Shown piece after piece: positions 17,453 through 27,465 of a stretch of DNA of 64,000 nt (positions are counted from its first letter, which is position 1; every line of letters starts with the position of its first letter). Source of the DNA: Limibacterium fermenti (GTDB taxonomy: Bacteria; Bacteroidota; Bacteroidia; Bacteroidales; Dysgonomonadaceae); contig NZ_CP159486.1 of the NCBI RefSeq assembly GCF_041902845.1, positions 3,782,001 through 3,846,000 of the forward strand, read 5' to 3'. The notes under the pieces are model-generated. The model saw nothing but the letters and a program-made list of their open reading frames with translations. It was not told the DNA's origin and ran no database searches. Both the position numbers and the translations under genes were made by a program.

Positions 17453-18766
17453 TCAAACGGGCGGGAATCCGTTAGACGGGGACGAAACTTTCCGGGAAGA
17501 AAGGGCTGCGTGCCCGATGCGGCAATAAAGGCATTTACGCGGCTCACAATAGGCTTTCCGCAATTGGATCAACGCCTGTGTGTCGGCGGCATGTTCGGGA
17601 ATTACCCCCGCTTCCCGGAATTGATCGATAATGCTGTTTTTTTCCGGTTTCACCGATTCGAGCATGTCGACGGCCCGCCCACAATAGGCTTCGTCGGCGG
17701 TTTTCTTACCGTAAGCAAAAAGTATCGGCACGACGGTATTGATTAAGATAATATGAAAAGAGGCGGCGCCAAGATATTTGGCAGATTTCACGGAGCTTTT
17801 ACCAAAAGAATAATGGGTTTGCCAATAATCTGAAGGATTTACTTGGAAATGGGACTGCATTTGAGGATAGTCCTGCTGTTCGAGCACGACCGAAAAAAGT
17901 CGTCCGGATTTCTGCAAGAGTGCGGCCAATTGCGCGAGGCGTATCTGGGGAAAGGCCCTCGGACGGACGTGCAGTTTTTTGAAAACGAAACCATCCAAAT
18001 TATTCAGGAGATATTTTTTCTTCAAAAAAGCATATTCATTCTTGAGTTTCAGAAAATAATCCTCTTCGACAGGCCCTTCTTCGAGCAATCCGGCCTGCCC
18101 GAAAAGCAACGCTTCTATTTGGAATAAGCTGTCGCCATGTTTTTGAATATAATTATACGGCAGGCTTAGCGCCAGACGTTCGAACTGATCGGAATTCAAT
18201 CCGAAGCCAAAATTCCTTACCAATAACACATAAAATGTTTCATCCCACGAATTATTAAATCGTTTCAGATGGGCAAAGATATCCTGCGTTTTACGCTCCA
18301 ACCGTTCGATGGTAAGCGCACTGAGCCATGCGTGAAGAAGCCGTTTATCCAACAGGGAAAGAGAGTCTTTACACGGTATTTTTTCGTCGGCATACAACAG
18401 ATACTCCGCATTTTCGCGCACCTCCTCCGGAACTTTAATCACACATTGCGGAATGACTTCCCCTTTTTGGTTACGCACGTCCGAGTTCACTTCTTCCACG
18501 ACATGCAGAATCACCGAATTATACGCCTTATCAGTGTGGTGACCATGTTTTTTCCATTCATCGGAAGCGTGGTGGATTTCAATATTCCCAGCCCACAAGG
18601 TGTTCCCGATTTTAATTTTCGCATTAAAAAAATCAGGGCCTGCATCAGTGTTCAGTAGCCCTGCGTCGATAATTTCAATTTTTTCTCCCTCGGTGGTCTC
18701 GATCAAAGAACGGTCGAAAAGGCCGAATTTCCAAACATATTGCAGCAATTCTTCCCTACGTGACAT
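17453..18766 (-). CDS. DUF2851 family protein
   Basis: The 437-residue protein matches DUF2851, a Bacteroidota family of unknown function. It shows the typical N-terminus (REELLQYVWKFGLF), the central DAGPDFFNAKIKIG and WAGNIEIHHASDEWKKHGHH motifs, and a C-terminal cysteine pattern YCEPRKCLYCRIG. The histidine cluster and these cysteines hint at metal binding. No signal peptide is seen. The last 14 residues (SSRKVSSPSNGFPPV region) look like read-through into a palindromic repeat zone, so the 3' end may have been altered. A TAATTTTG promoter box lies close upstream. Confidence 0.9.
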   Translation of the reverse strand: MSRREELLQYVWKFGLFDRSLIETTEGEKIEIIDAGLLNTDAGPDFFNAKIKIGNTLWAGNIEIHHASDEWKKHGHHTDKAYNSVILHVVEEVNSDVRNQKGEVIPQCVIKVPEEVRENAEYLLYADEKIPCKDSLSLLDKRLLHAWLSALTIERLERKTQDIFAHLKRFNNSWDETFYVLLVRNFGFGLNSDQFERLALSLPYNYIQKHGDSLFQIEALLFGQAGLLEEGPVEEDYFLKLKNEYAFLKKKYLLNNLDGFVFKKLHVRPRAFPQIRLAQLAALLQKSGRLFSVVLEQQDYPQMQSHFQVNPSDYWQTHYSFGKSSVKSAKYLGAASFHIILINTVVPILFAYGKKTADEAYCGRAVDMLESVKPEKNSIIDQFREAGVIPEHAADTQALIQLRKAYCEPRKCLYCRIGHAALSSRKVSSPSNGFPPV

Positions 18767-18786
18767 TTCTCAACGGTTTTAAAAAC

Positions 18787-18794
18787 CCAAAATT
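18787..18794 (-). promoter_or_regulatory. -7 promoter box (TAATTTTG) of the DUF2851 gene
   Basis: Plus-strand CAAAATTA is TAATTTTG on the minus strand, 21 bases before the start; the leader would be short. Confidence 0.45.
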
Positions 18795-18849
18795 AGAAGT
18801 ATTTATTTGGATTTCAAAGTAAAAAGATGAAAAAATTGACTCACGAAAC

Positions 18850-19893
18850 TTATCCGGCTTTCATTTTCCCATTTTTCCATATCAACATCTCCCCCCAAAA
18901 TGGCAGGATCGTATTTTTGCATTTCACTGTAGGAAGATGCTCAAGTGTTTTGGTAATGGACGCTTGACCATGAGGATAGGGTTTATGCCTTAATTCTATC
19001 AGGTGGGATAAAACAGCGTAGTCAGGTTTTACTTGCCCCTCACCCGTACCCAGGATATTGTTTTCCCGGGATTCTCCCCACCTAAGGACGACCATGTTTA
19101 CGGACCCCTGCACATTCATAAAATGTTTCGGATTGAAGCCTGAATCTCCACAGTGGAGCATAGAGAAATTTCCGGCATCTTCGCTACACTCAATACGGAA
19201 TACCGTCACGAAATTCGGTAATTTTGGGTTGGTCAGATGGTCTGAAATATCGGTACGAATTGTGAAATTTCCAATTTTATAACTTGTGGGTATTGTTGAA
19301 ATGTATTCTTCACTTTCTTTGTAAAAATTCGACAACACTGGTTTACCATGATTGGTCATAGCTTCCATTAGTTTGGTATTATAGTGATCTCCGTGTTTGT
19401 GAGTTATGCAGAGGAAATCCAAATAAGGTTCCAATTGTTCTGCCAATCGATGGTCAATGTCGATTCCGAAACAGCCGGAAGGTGTTTTAACCACAAACCC
19501 CATATTATACAGCATCCAAACCAAAGTACTTCCGTATTGGACTTTGGCGTTTTTTACCTCATAAAGTACTTTGTCGAAAGCCTCTCGATAAAAATATAAC
19601 ATGGGTATTGTATTTTCCATGTTGGCCGATTCCTTTTCAGGAGTATTTAGATATTCTTTAAATGTGGTGTTAACTAAACTATCGGAATAAGCCTGGAACT
19701 TATTCAAAAGTATTAATCTATTATTGTCTAATAAGAACGGGGATGTTTTTCTGAACTGCAACATTGTTTTAGCAGCTTCTTGAACAACTTCATTGTCGAT
19801 GTTCTTATAATCGTTTTTTTTATAAAAACGTTGCTGGCAAGAAATAGTAATGGCCATTATGATCAGTAGAGCAGATAAAATTATCCTATTCAT
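18850..19893 (-). CDS. Metallo-beta-lactamase-fold lipoprotein
   Basis: The 347-residue protein has a lipoprotein signal (ALLIIMAITISC, Cys near residue 19) and a metallo-beta-lactamase-like hydrolase domain from about residue 115. The metal motif HKHGDH is clear (CITHKHGDHYNTKLM, about residues 161-176). A second histidine/aspartate appears in LHCGDSGF, and late histidines in LSHLIELRHKPYPHGQ. The layout is UlaG-like, but no substrate can be named. It is the last gene downstream of the first SusC/SusD locus, 134 bases after the DUF4998-like gene. Lipidation would place it at the cell envelope. Confidence 0.8.
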   Translation of the reverse strand: MNRIILSALLIIMAITISCQQRFYKKNDYKNIDNEVVQEAAKTMLQFRKTSPFLLDNNRLILLNKFQAYSDSLVNTTFKEYLNTPEKESANMENTIPMLYFYREAFDKVLYEVKNAKVQYGSTLVWMLYNMGFVVKTPSGCFGIDIDHRLAEQLEPYLDFLCITHKHGDHYNTKLMEAMTNHGKPVLSNFYKESEEYISTIPTSYKIGNFTIRTDISDHLTNPKLPNFVTVFRIECSEDAGNFSMLHCGDSGFNPKHFMNVQGSVNMVVLRWGESRENNILGTGEGQVKPDYAVLSHLIELRHKPYPHGQASITKTLEHLPTVKCKNTILPFWGEMLIWKNGKMKAG

Positions 19894-20027
19894 ATAAATA
19901 TTGTTCTCCTTATTTTAGGTTATTATTTTTAATATACGGACCTTTGCAAAACACAAAAAAGCCATAGGTAACAGCTCCCGGTCTTAATCGTTTCATATCC
20001 GTTGCAATTGATAAAATTAAGCGAAGT

Positions 20028-20735
20028 CTATGGAACTTGGGGAATCTTTGTTTCCAAATATCTTGTCACATTGAGGGTGTCAATATCACTTTCATTGATA
20101 AGGTACCTGGTTTTGGTCCGTACTATCCCGCCGGCTTTGGCGTTGATTAACGTATGACTGTCTTCGGTTACAAAAACTTCTTCAGTAAAATGCCCGTTAT
20201 TTTGTTCGTAACTTAACAGGTTCCCTACCGCACCGATTCTTGGTTCAAAAATGACCTCATCCGCTGCAGCAGAAATACGAATTTGTGCGTTTATTAAAGA
20301 CGACACGTAACTTTCCCCGTAAATATATGCGCTTCCTGTCTCTATTAGAGATCTATTACCAAATATATCCACATTTTGGGCATGAATTTCCAGATTTCCC
20401 TGAATGCCGGCAGAGGGTGGAATATCAATAAAAGCATAATAACATCCCTGTTTGTCGTCAAAATAATTCGGATTATAATCGATCTTTACAGAGTCTTTGC
20501 TTCCTTCTGTCATATTCCAATTCAAGACACAATACGATCGGTTTACGTCTTCGGCTGGGTAAATATTCACTCTAAACCGGTAATAGCCCGACTGTGTATT
20601 CAGTTCATTTACTCTTGCAGCATAAACGATGGGCCCGTCCTTAATATACTGATTCAACAGATCGTTGGCATTGTCACAACCTATTATAAGGAAGAGGAAT
20701 AACAGAGTCCCTACTCTGAATATATATTTAGTCAT
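20028..20735 (-). CDS. DUF4998-like lipoprotein of the first SusC/SusD locus
   Basis: The 235-residue protein has a lipobox near residue 20 (LFLIIGC) and beta-rich sequence resembling DUF4998 proteins that accompany SusC/SusD pairs. The segments GYYRFRVNIYPAEDVNRSY and YAFIDIPPSAGIQGNLEIHA suggest one or two fibronectin-like sandwiches. Such proteins are thought to be surface glycan-binding accessory lipoproteins; that role is inferred from position. It starts 23 bases after the DUF5000-like gene. Domain assignment is by pattern only. Confidence 0.7.
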   Translation of the reverse strand: MTKYIFRVGTLLFLFLIIGCDNANDLLNQYIKDGPIVYAARVNELNTQSGYYRFRVNIYPAEDVNRSYCVLNWNMTEGSKDSVKIDYNPNYFDDKQGCYYAFIDIPPSAGIQGNLEIHAQNVDIFGNRSLIETGSAYIYGESYVSSLINAQIRISAAADEVIFEPRIGAVGNLLSYEQNNGHFTEEVFVTEDSHTLINAKAGGIVRTKTRYLINESDIDTLNVTRYLETKIPQVP

Positions 20736-20758
20736 AATTTATTTATTATTGGTTCTAT

Positions 20759-22114
20759 TTAATAATACTCTAACACTTCTCCATACATTTGGAATTCATT
20801 AATCGTGTAGAAAGCTTCATTTTTGTTGTACGTCTCCATCAACTGAAGCCGCATATAACGAAAACTTTCCGTTGGATGCGCATCCGGATTCACATTCCCT
20901 TCGCTGATCGAATATTCTTGATTATTATTGAAATATTCAATTTCTTCAGGCGTGAGATTATCTGTATCCACGGGATCTTTTCCTACGTATTCGCCTATTA
21001 ACGTCCAGGTTTCCGGAAATTTCTTCCATCTTTCATTATTGGCATCATTCGTGCCCCATATTCGAAAGCGTTTCGGGCTGGATCTTTTATAGGTATAAAC
21101 GAGACCGGTCCGAGGATATATCAAAACCCGGCTCAACCGTACATTCATGTTCATATCAAAAGTCAGGTAATAATTGTGGACAATGATTCGATTTGCAGGA
21201 TCAGAATCGGAGAGGTTTTTCACAAATTTATATCCATAGAATTGATTCCCGGTTCTTATGTTATTAAAAATTGTTTGAGGAACATGGGCCGTACCATGGG
21301 CGTTTCCATCATTTTGAATACCAGTTGTAGGGTTGACGCCATATATGCCGTAATCGCGGCTTCCTGCATAAATTGTTGGATTATAAAAAGTAACGGCTTT
21401 TATGTGACTGTAATCAATTTCTTCTTCCTTGTAAGGAGTTAAAAAACTAATCAACGTGTCTGTCCTGTTTCCCCATTTATCCGATACCGAAAAACCGAAT
21501 TTTTTTTCAACCGACGGATATTGACGGATATAGGCAAAGGTGTTGACGGAGTCTGTGGTATAAATTGTTTTATAGGGATCTTCCATAAACGAAACCACAC
21601 CTTTTTGCAAAGAGTCTTCCACCAGCACGTGAATGATAAACGGATTAGCCCTTTCGTTTTTCCATTCCACTTTAATTCCGCCGAAGGCAGGTTGTACTTT
21701 CATTGTATTTAGCGCGAGTTCTATCGGCGAAGTCAATGGCGCGGCTTTCACCACAGTAACATCCGATTTATTCCCGCTTGAGTCGATACAGACCAGCTCT
21801 ACGGTCACCTGCTCAGTCCCGGTCAAGCCTTCCACCAAAATAAAGGCGCTATACCTTGAAACGGTAAACTCCACTTTTTCCCCCTGTTTATTGACGTAGG
21901 AAGCTACTACTTGGGTAATATTCGGATTCCCTTTTGGAAGCGTAAAATAGATCTCTAACGCACCAGATTTCGGAATAATTTCCTTGATCGTGATTTTTTC
22001 CGGTTTGACCGAATTAGTCTTTACTTGCTCTACCCCCATATAAGAGTCCACACAAGCAACCATCAGCAATGAACTTATCATTGCAATTAAAAAAGAATGT
22101 ATATATTTATTCAT
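20759..22114 (-). CDS. Surface lipoprotein with DUF4959/DUF5126/DUF5000-like domains
   Basis: The 451-residue protein has a lipobox (LLMVACVDS, Cys near residue 21). Two Ig-like sandwiches follow, compatible with DUF4959 (about 35-130) and DUF5126 (about 130-235). The C-terminal part is a discoidin-like sandwich (about 260-451) with the DUF5000 pattern, including RFRIWGTNDANN and YMRLQLMETYNK. Proteins with this order are regular third members of SusC/SusD operons and are likely glycan-binding surface lipoproteins. It begins 34 bases after the SusD gene. Ligand unknown. Confidence 0.83.
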   Translation of the reverse strand: MNKYIHSFLIAMISSLLMVACVDSYMGVEQVKTNSVKPEKITIKEIIPKSGALEIYFTLPKGNPNITQVVASYVNKQGEKVEFTVSRYSAFILVEGLTGTEQVTVELVCIDSSGNKSDVTVVKAAPLTSPIELALNTMKVQPAFGGIKVEWKNERANPFIIHVLVEDSLQKGVVSFMEDPYKTIYTTDSVNTFAYIRQYPSVEKKFGFSVSDKWGNRTDTLISFLTPYKEEEIDYSHIKAVTFYNPTIYAGSRDYGIYGVNPTTGIQNDGNAHGTAHVPQTIFNNIRTGNQFYGYKFVKNLSDSDPANRIIVHNYYLTFDMNMNVRLSRVLIYPRTGLVYTYKRSSPKRFRIWGTNDANNERWKKFPETWTLIGEYVGKDPVDTDNLTPEEIEYFNNNQEYSISEGNVNPDAHPTESFRYMRLQLMETYNKNEAFYTINEFQMYGEVLEYY

Positions 22115-22148
22115 TTATCTTGCGTTTTTTAACTAATATCCTCACCAA

Positions 22149-24164
22149 CTACCATCCCGGATTTTGAACAAGATTGGGATTCTGCAATAATGAATTTGTC
22201 CGGATGGGCATCAGATAATCTTTCATTGAAAACCGTGGCTGCAATAACACCCGTATATTATAAAAATCTTTCTTGTTTTCTCCATCTTTATTCCAACCTA
22301 ATATGGGCTTATTAAACATTTCCTCAGCCAATAGCCATCTTCTAACATCATAATAAAAATGTCCCTCAAACGCCAGTTCATTCAAACGCTCCCGGCGGAT
22401 AATATCTCTTAAACCATTGATGTCTTTAGGTTTGGTTTTATACCTGCTTAAAGCATATTTGCTCCAGCTCTCAACCACACCTTCCATCCCGCTCCTCGCC
22501 CGGATCTGGTCTAAATAGAAAAAAGCGTTATGCCCTTTTGAATCGGTCTTTTCGGGGCCTCCTACTTCATTCAAGCACTCTGCCAATAACAAATACATAT
22601 CGGCCAACCGAATAATCGGGAAAGAATAGTCTTCCCGTATTAAAGTGACCCGGCTCTCGGTATAAGTTGTTTTCAAGTGGCTTAATTTTTTTGCCAAATA
22701 ACCGGAGTAAGGGTAACCGCCATACGTTTCGGCATGTTTGTATCCGCTACCCATGTGTCTCATCATATTAGGGAATGATGCTTCAGTCAAGCTTTTTTCT
22801 CTTCCTTCCCAAATTCCGCCATCGAATCCCACGGATGCATAAAAACGTAATGAGCGGTGAAAATGAAGAATGGCTGTTTCCTGCCCTTTTTTGATGAAAT
22901 ATTTGCTGTGCTCCTCATCTGGGAGTTGAGTGTTGTATCTATTTTGATACCATCCATTGTTTTCCCACTCACTATCTTCCTCAATTGGAATTCCGTTTGA
23001 AGAGTAAAATAATTCGACGACATTCAAGGTAGGCGCGTGGCGTTGCCCGATATCTGACCCTCCAGATCCGGCCAAATTAAACCATTCGTCGTTACTCAAC
23101 ATGGTGCTCCATTTCTGCAGTATCGTGGTGCTCTCATTGATAGCCCATATTACTTCAGGGTTCCATGATTCTGTCACGGCCTGCCGAAGGCTTACCATTG
23201 CTTTAGTGGTGTCATTGATATTGGTAATATTAATTCCCCTGATGGCATTGTTTCCTCCATCAATTGTGACAAAAATCTTTGCGCCTTCTTCCTCGGCAGA
23301 ACGGCAGGCAATGTCACAGGCTTCCAACGCTCTTTCCCATCTCTTTTCGCTATCGCCTGTCGGAAAAAGTTCAACGCCTCTTTTGTCTTTATAACCTTTG
23401 TAATAATTGTTGTTGTTGAAGATCGGACTGGCGGCTAAGATCAATGTTTTCGCTTTAATGGACAATGCAATGGTTTTGGTAAATCGACCGAATTCACTGA
23501 CAACATCCAACTCGTTCATCGTCGGAAGATCTTCTATCGCATCGTCTAACGTGTTCACTATATATTCCACTACTTCATCAACCGGAGCCCTGTAAACATT
23601 CACCTTATCTCCTTTTTCGGAAATAGGTACCGCTTGGTCCATAATTGGAATTGGCCCGTAAAGCTGTAGAAGATAAAAGTGTAAATACGCTTTGATTGTC
23701 TTCACCTCTGCAATCCATCGGGCTCTAACTATTTCGTCAACATCCCGTGGACCTCCGTTTTCTACTAATATCTCCTCTAAAAAAACATTGCAAAGTCTGA
23801 TTCCCTCCCATAAGTTTTTAGGTGCTCCATTGAGTCCGTCCCAAAAATTCATGAAAGGATCAGTTGCATTATTGCCTTTTAGAAAGGCCATCATGGGTGC
23901 AGGAGGCCCTGAGGACAATCCCCCTCCGATATTTCTTTCGGAATAGATGATATCCCCTCCTCCGGAAATGCCCAATGTATTCATGGGAGAAACGAAATTG
24001 GGAAGACTGTTGTAACACGTAAACAGATATTTCTCAGCATTATGTTTATCTTTAAAAGCATCTTTCAATTCGGGCTTGTCATCCGGTAAAATATCAAGAA
24101 AGTCATTACATCCCCAAAAAGAAAATAGGAAGATGATCATCAAATAACAATATACTTTTCTCAT
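22149..24164 (-). CDS. SusD/RagB-family nutrient-binding lipoprotein
   Basis: The 671-residue protein is a SusD homologue: it lids the SusC channel and binds the incoming glycan or peptide at the cell surface. The signal ends in a lipobox (IIFLFSFWGCNDFLDILPDD, Cys near residue 19). The TPR-like helical fold shows typical segments such as AWIAEVKTIKAYLHFYLLQLYG and a C-terminal IIRRERLNELAFEGHFYYDV. The frame is open upstream to 24242 but that part overlaps susC; the ATG at 24164 gives a proper lipoprotein signal. It follows susC by 19 bases. Confidence 0.95.
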   Translation of the reverse strand: MRKVYCYLMIIFLFSFWGCNDFLDILPDDKPELKDAFKDKHNAEKYLFTCYNSLPNFVSPMNTLGISGGGDIIYSERNIGGGLSSGPPAPMMAFLKGNNATDPFMNFWDGLNGAPKNLWEGIRLCNVFLEEILVENGGPRDVDEIVRARWIAEVKTIKAYLHFYLLQLYGPIPIMDQAVPISEKGDKVNVYRAPVDEVVEYIVNTLDDAIEDLPTMNELDVVSEFGRFTKTIALSIKAKTLILAASPIFNNNNYYKGYKDKRGVELFPTGDSEKRWERALEACDIACRSAEEEGAKIFVTIDGGNNAIRGINITNINDTTKAMVSLRQAVTESWNPEVIWAINESTTILQKWSTMLSNDEWFNLAGSGGSDIGQRHAPTLNVVELFYSSNGIPIEEDSEWENNGWYQNRYNTQLPDEEHSKYFIKKGQETAILHFHRSLRFYASVGFDGGIWEGREKSLTEASFPNMMRHMGSGYKHAETYGGYPYSGYLAKKLSHLKTTYTESRVTLIREDYSFPIIRLADMYLLLAECLNEVGGPEKTDSKGHNAFFYLDQIRARSGMEGVVESWSKYALSRYKTKPKDINGLRDIIRRERLNELAFEGHFYYDVRRWLLAEEMFNKPILGWNKDGENKKDFYNIRVLLQPRFSMKDYLMPIRTNSLLQNPNLVQNPGW

Positions 24165-24183
24165 TTTATATTTATTTTTAATG

Positions 24184-27100
24184 TTAAAAATTAAGTTGAA
24201 GACCCAAGTTGAAGACTCGTTGTAAAGGGTACGCCAACCCATTTCCGCCCATTTCTGGATCCCATAATTTAAAATTGGAAAATGTTATCAAGTTCGTTCC
24301 GCTTGCATAGAACCTCGTACTCACACCTTTTATTTCCGGTATTGTGTATCCGATTTCTACTGATTTTAAACGCATATAGCCAATGGACCGCATCCAATAG
24401 TTACTTCTTACAAAATTATTGTTGTTTCCGATGGCAGCGGAACCTACATCAGGCGACAAGCGGGGCCATTTGGCATAAATATCCCTGTCGGTTTCTGTCC
24501 ACACACTTTCAGCAATAAAATTCAGCATCGCCCTGTTCCCCTTTTTCTCTCCTGAAGAGACTTCCACAAAAGGAGACATTTTATTGGCGTCCAGGAAGAA
24601 AGAATATCGGGCAGAGCCTTGAAAGAAGAGAGACACATCGAAACTTTTATACCCAAATGAACCACCGAATCCATATTGGATTTCAGGCGTAGATGAGTAC
24701 CCCATCGGTACAATATCATACGAATTGATAATCCCGTCGCCATTGATGTCCCGGTATTTTATATCCCCCGCCTGATATTCTCCCATGCCACTGGTAACCT
24801 GTTGTAATGGCGAATTTTTCACTTCTTCATCATCAATGAATAATCGTTCGGCGACATATCCGCGTTGTTGTCCAACTTTCTGTCCCACAACAGACAACCA
24901 TGGAGCAATTCCAGAATAATCCAATTCATCATATTGCGTGATTTCTGCGGTACCGTATGTGAAATTGCCTCTAATTATATACCACATTGAATTAGCATAT
25001 GCTTTATTAAAATCCAATGTTAAATCGACTCCTTTACCAACAGCTTCCCCATAATTGGTTCTGATATTGCCGGCCAAACCCATAGTGGATGGAATGTCAG
25101 GCCTAAATTGTACTATATTGGTACGTTTTTCGTGGTAAAGCTCACCGATAAAAGTTAAATTATTATTGAATAATCCCAATTCAATTGCCAAGTTGGTTTT
25201 ATAAGATACTTCCCATGTGATGTTGGGATTAGCATATCGCAAAATATTCACCGTCGGACGGCTAAAGGTTTCATTCGGGTTATTTCCGAACCGACCTGCC
25301 GAAGGTCCGTTCAAGTCAATATTCGATGTGAAAAAGAAACGATCCTGAGCAGAAACGATCACGTCATTACCCACCAAACCATAAGTAGCCCTGAGTTTGA
25401 GAGAAGGAATACTATTTTTTAACCCTGACCAGAAATTTTCGTTCGATATTTGCCATCCTGCACCTACCGACGGGAAAAATCCCCATCGATGCGCCGGATC
25501 AAAACGTTCCGAACCATTGATACCAAAATTAAATTCCGCGAAATACTTCTGAGCAAACCCATAAGTAAAACGTCCCGCAAAGGATACATTCCGTGATGGC
25601 AAAGAAGTGTCTAGATTTTGGGGACTACCATCCATACTCTCTTTGATGGAGCCGACCAGAAGTCCCCCAACATCATGCTTATTGTTGAAGTTCCGGTTAT
25701 ATAAAATGGCACCTTCTCCATAATAACTTGATCTGACGTATTTGTTTCCGGAACTATAATCAATAAAATCGGAACCACCTTCAGGATTTAGAACCGCTAA
25801 TTCATAAGGGAAAGAAGAATTATCAGGATCATATGTTCCCTTAATATATTGATAAAAAAAGGGTTTATAACTACGTCGAATATTGAACCCTGAATAGCGT
25901 GTGACACTTCCGATGAAGCGGGCCGTTAACCCTTTCGTAATCATATTCAGATTTTGATGCAATTCCAATTGCGTTAAAAGGGTGTTATTTCTTACATCTT
26001 CATATCCTCTCATAATGTCGGCATAAGGATTGATATAAAGATCAGAGCCAACCCCGTACTCATTATCAGAGTAATTGCCGAAAAGGATGCGGTCGACATA
26101 TTGCGTTTCTTCATCCGGAGCATACACATGCGGAAATAAAACAGGATTAGCGATCAGTGTTTTTCCGTATGTATTGGCGCCTCCACTCCCGAATTCACCG
26201 ATAGGACCCGTATAGTCCTCAAAATTAGCATTTACTCTCACCTTCGCTTCTAATGTTCGTGTTAAATTAAGGTTCACATTGGAACGAATGACGTATGTCT
26301 TTAAATTGATATTGGAATTAAAAGGATTGGTACGGTCAACTTCCAATATGCCATTGTCTTGCGAAAAAGATCCGGCGACATAATACGTAGCAGCGTCTCC
26401 GCCACCGGTAAGATTGATATTTGCCCGATGATTCATCGAGTAGTCTCTTGTCAAAATATCTTTCCAATCGACTGCAGGGTATACATATTTATTTCTGTTC
26501 GGATCACGTGTGCGGTCAATTTTACTTTGTGAATAGGTTAGCTCGCCGTGGCGTGTCAAACTCGCTATATTTGAATATTCCATAAAAGATACAGGATCAA
26601 CCACTTCAACCTTTGTAGTGGGCGTTGAGAGCGAACTTTCAACACGAAACTGCACATTAACTGCTCCTTTTTTCCCCTCTTTAGTAGTCACTAAGACGAC
26701 TCCGTTTGCACCTCTTGCTCCATACAGCGCAGTTGCCGAGGCATCCTTTAAGATAGAAAAACTGGCAATATCATCAGGGTTCAGACGAGACAAGTCTCGC
26801 GATGTCATTTCAATATTATCTATTAAAATAAGGGGTGACGTCAATCCGCTGCCAAAAGAAGTCACACTCCTCACGAAGAACTGAGCATCCTCATCACCAG
26901 GAGCGCCTGTAGTTTGATATGCTATCAAGCCTGCCATTTTTCCCGATAGTGCCGTGGTTAAATTACTCGACGGAACTTTCAGGTCTTTCGTATTAACCGT
27001 AGTAATAGATGAGACCACACTCTCTTTTCTTTGTTTTCCGAATGCAACAACTACAGCTTCTTCCAACATTTCAGAATGCTCTGAAAGTCTTATATTGATA

Positions 27101-27465
27101 ATCCGGACTTTGCCGACTGCAACTTTTTGCATTTCAAAACCAATGAATGAAAATGTCAATGTATCGCCCTCATTCGCCAACAACTCGTAAACTCCATCAA
27201 TATCGGTTATAGTTCCATCGGCAGTGCCCGCTATTACAATATTGACACCCGGAAGAGGGGCATCGTTAAATGCATCGGTAACCTTTCCTGTAATATTAAT
27301 ACGTTTCGATTGTTGAATAGCCTTTACCGAAGAAATATTATTGTCGGCATAGGCATGGTAAGTCAGCACACAAAAGAAAAATAAAGGTAATATTATTCTC
27401 CTGATTTTTAATCTATAAATAAAATTATTTAAGGGTTTTCCCCTTCCTACAGAATATTTACTCAT
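24184..27465 (-). CDS. SusC/RagA-family TonB-dependent transporter
   Basis: The 1093-residue outer-membrane protein imports oligomers together with its SusD partner. After a signal sequence (hydrophobic core about residues 23-40), a carboxypeptidase-regulatory-like domain (ITGKVTDAFNDAPLPGVNIV) is followed by EEAVVVAFGKQRKESVV. The plug domain contains the SusC signature SFSILKDASATALYGARGAN near residues 225-245. The barrel ends in an aromatic residue (NLGLQLNF). Four genes follow on the same strand. No sigma/anti-sigma, hybrid two-component or other local regulator is next to it. Substrate is not evident, because the locus has no recognisable carbohydrase. Confidence 0.96.
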   Translation of the reverse strand: MSKYSVGRGKPLNNFIYRLKIRRIILPLFFFCVLTYHAYADNNISSVKAIQQSKRINITGKVTDAFNDAPLPGVNIVIAGTADGTITDIDGVYELLANEGDTLTFSFIGFEMQKVAVGKVRIINIRLSEHSEMLEEAVVVAFGKQRKESVVSSITTVNTKDLKVPSSNLTTALSGKMAGLIAYQTTGAPGDEDAQFFVRSVTSFGSGLTSPLILIDNIEMTSRDLSRLNPDDIASFSILKDASATALYGARGANGVVLVTTKEGKKGAVNVQFRVESSLSTPTTKVEVVDPVSFMEYSNIASLTRHGELTYSQSKIDRTRDPNRNKYVYPAVDWKDILTRDYSMNHRANINLTGGGDAATYYVAGSFSQDNGILEVDRTNPFNSNINLKTYVIRSNVNLNLTRTLEAKVRVNANFEDYTGPIGEFGSGGANTYGKTLIANPVLFPHVYAPDEETQYVDRILFGNYSDNEYGVGSDLYINPYADIMRGYEDVRNNTLLTQLELHQNLNMITKGLTARFIGSVTRYSGFNIRRSYKPFFYQYIKGTYDPDNSSFPYELAVLNPEGGSDFIDYSSGNKYVRSSYYGEGAILYNRNFNNKHDVGGLLVGSIKESMDGSPQNLDTSLPSRNVSFAGRFTYGFAQKYFAEFNFGINGSERFDPAHRWGFFPSVGAGWQISNENFWSGLKNSIPSLKLRATYGLVGNDVIVSAQDRFFFTSNIDLNGPSAGRFGNNPNETFSRPTVNILRYANPNITWEVSYKTNLAIELGLFNNNLTFIGELYHEKRTNIVQFRPDIPSTMGLAGNIRTNYGEAVGKGVDLTLDFNKAYANSMWYIIRGNFTYGTAEITQYDELDYSGIAPWLSVVGQKVGQQRGYVAERLFIDDEEVKNSPLQQVTSGMGEYQAGDIKYRDINGDGIINSYDIVPMGYSSTPEIQYGFGGSFGYKSFDVSLFFQGSARYSFFLDANKMSPFVEVSSGEKKGNRAMLNFIAESVWTETDRDIYAKWPRLSPDVGSAAIGNNNNFVRSNYWMRSIGYMRLKSVEIGYTIPEIKGVSTRFYASGTNLITFSNFKLWDPEMGGNGLAYPLQRVFNLGLQLNF

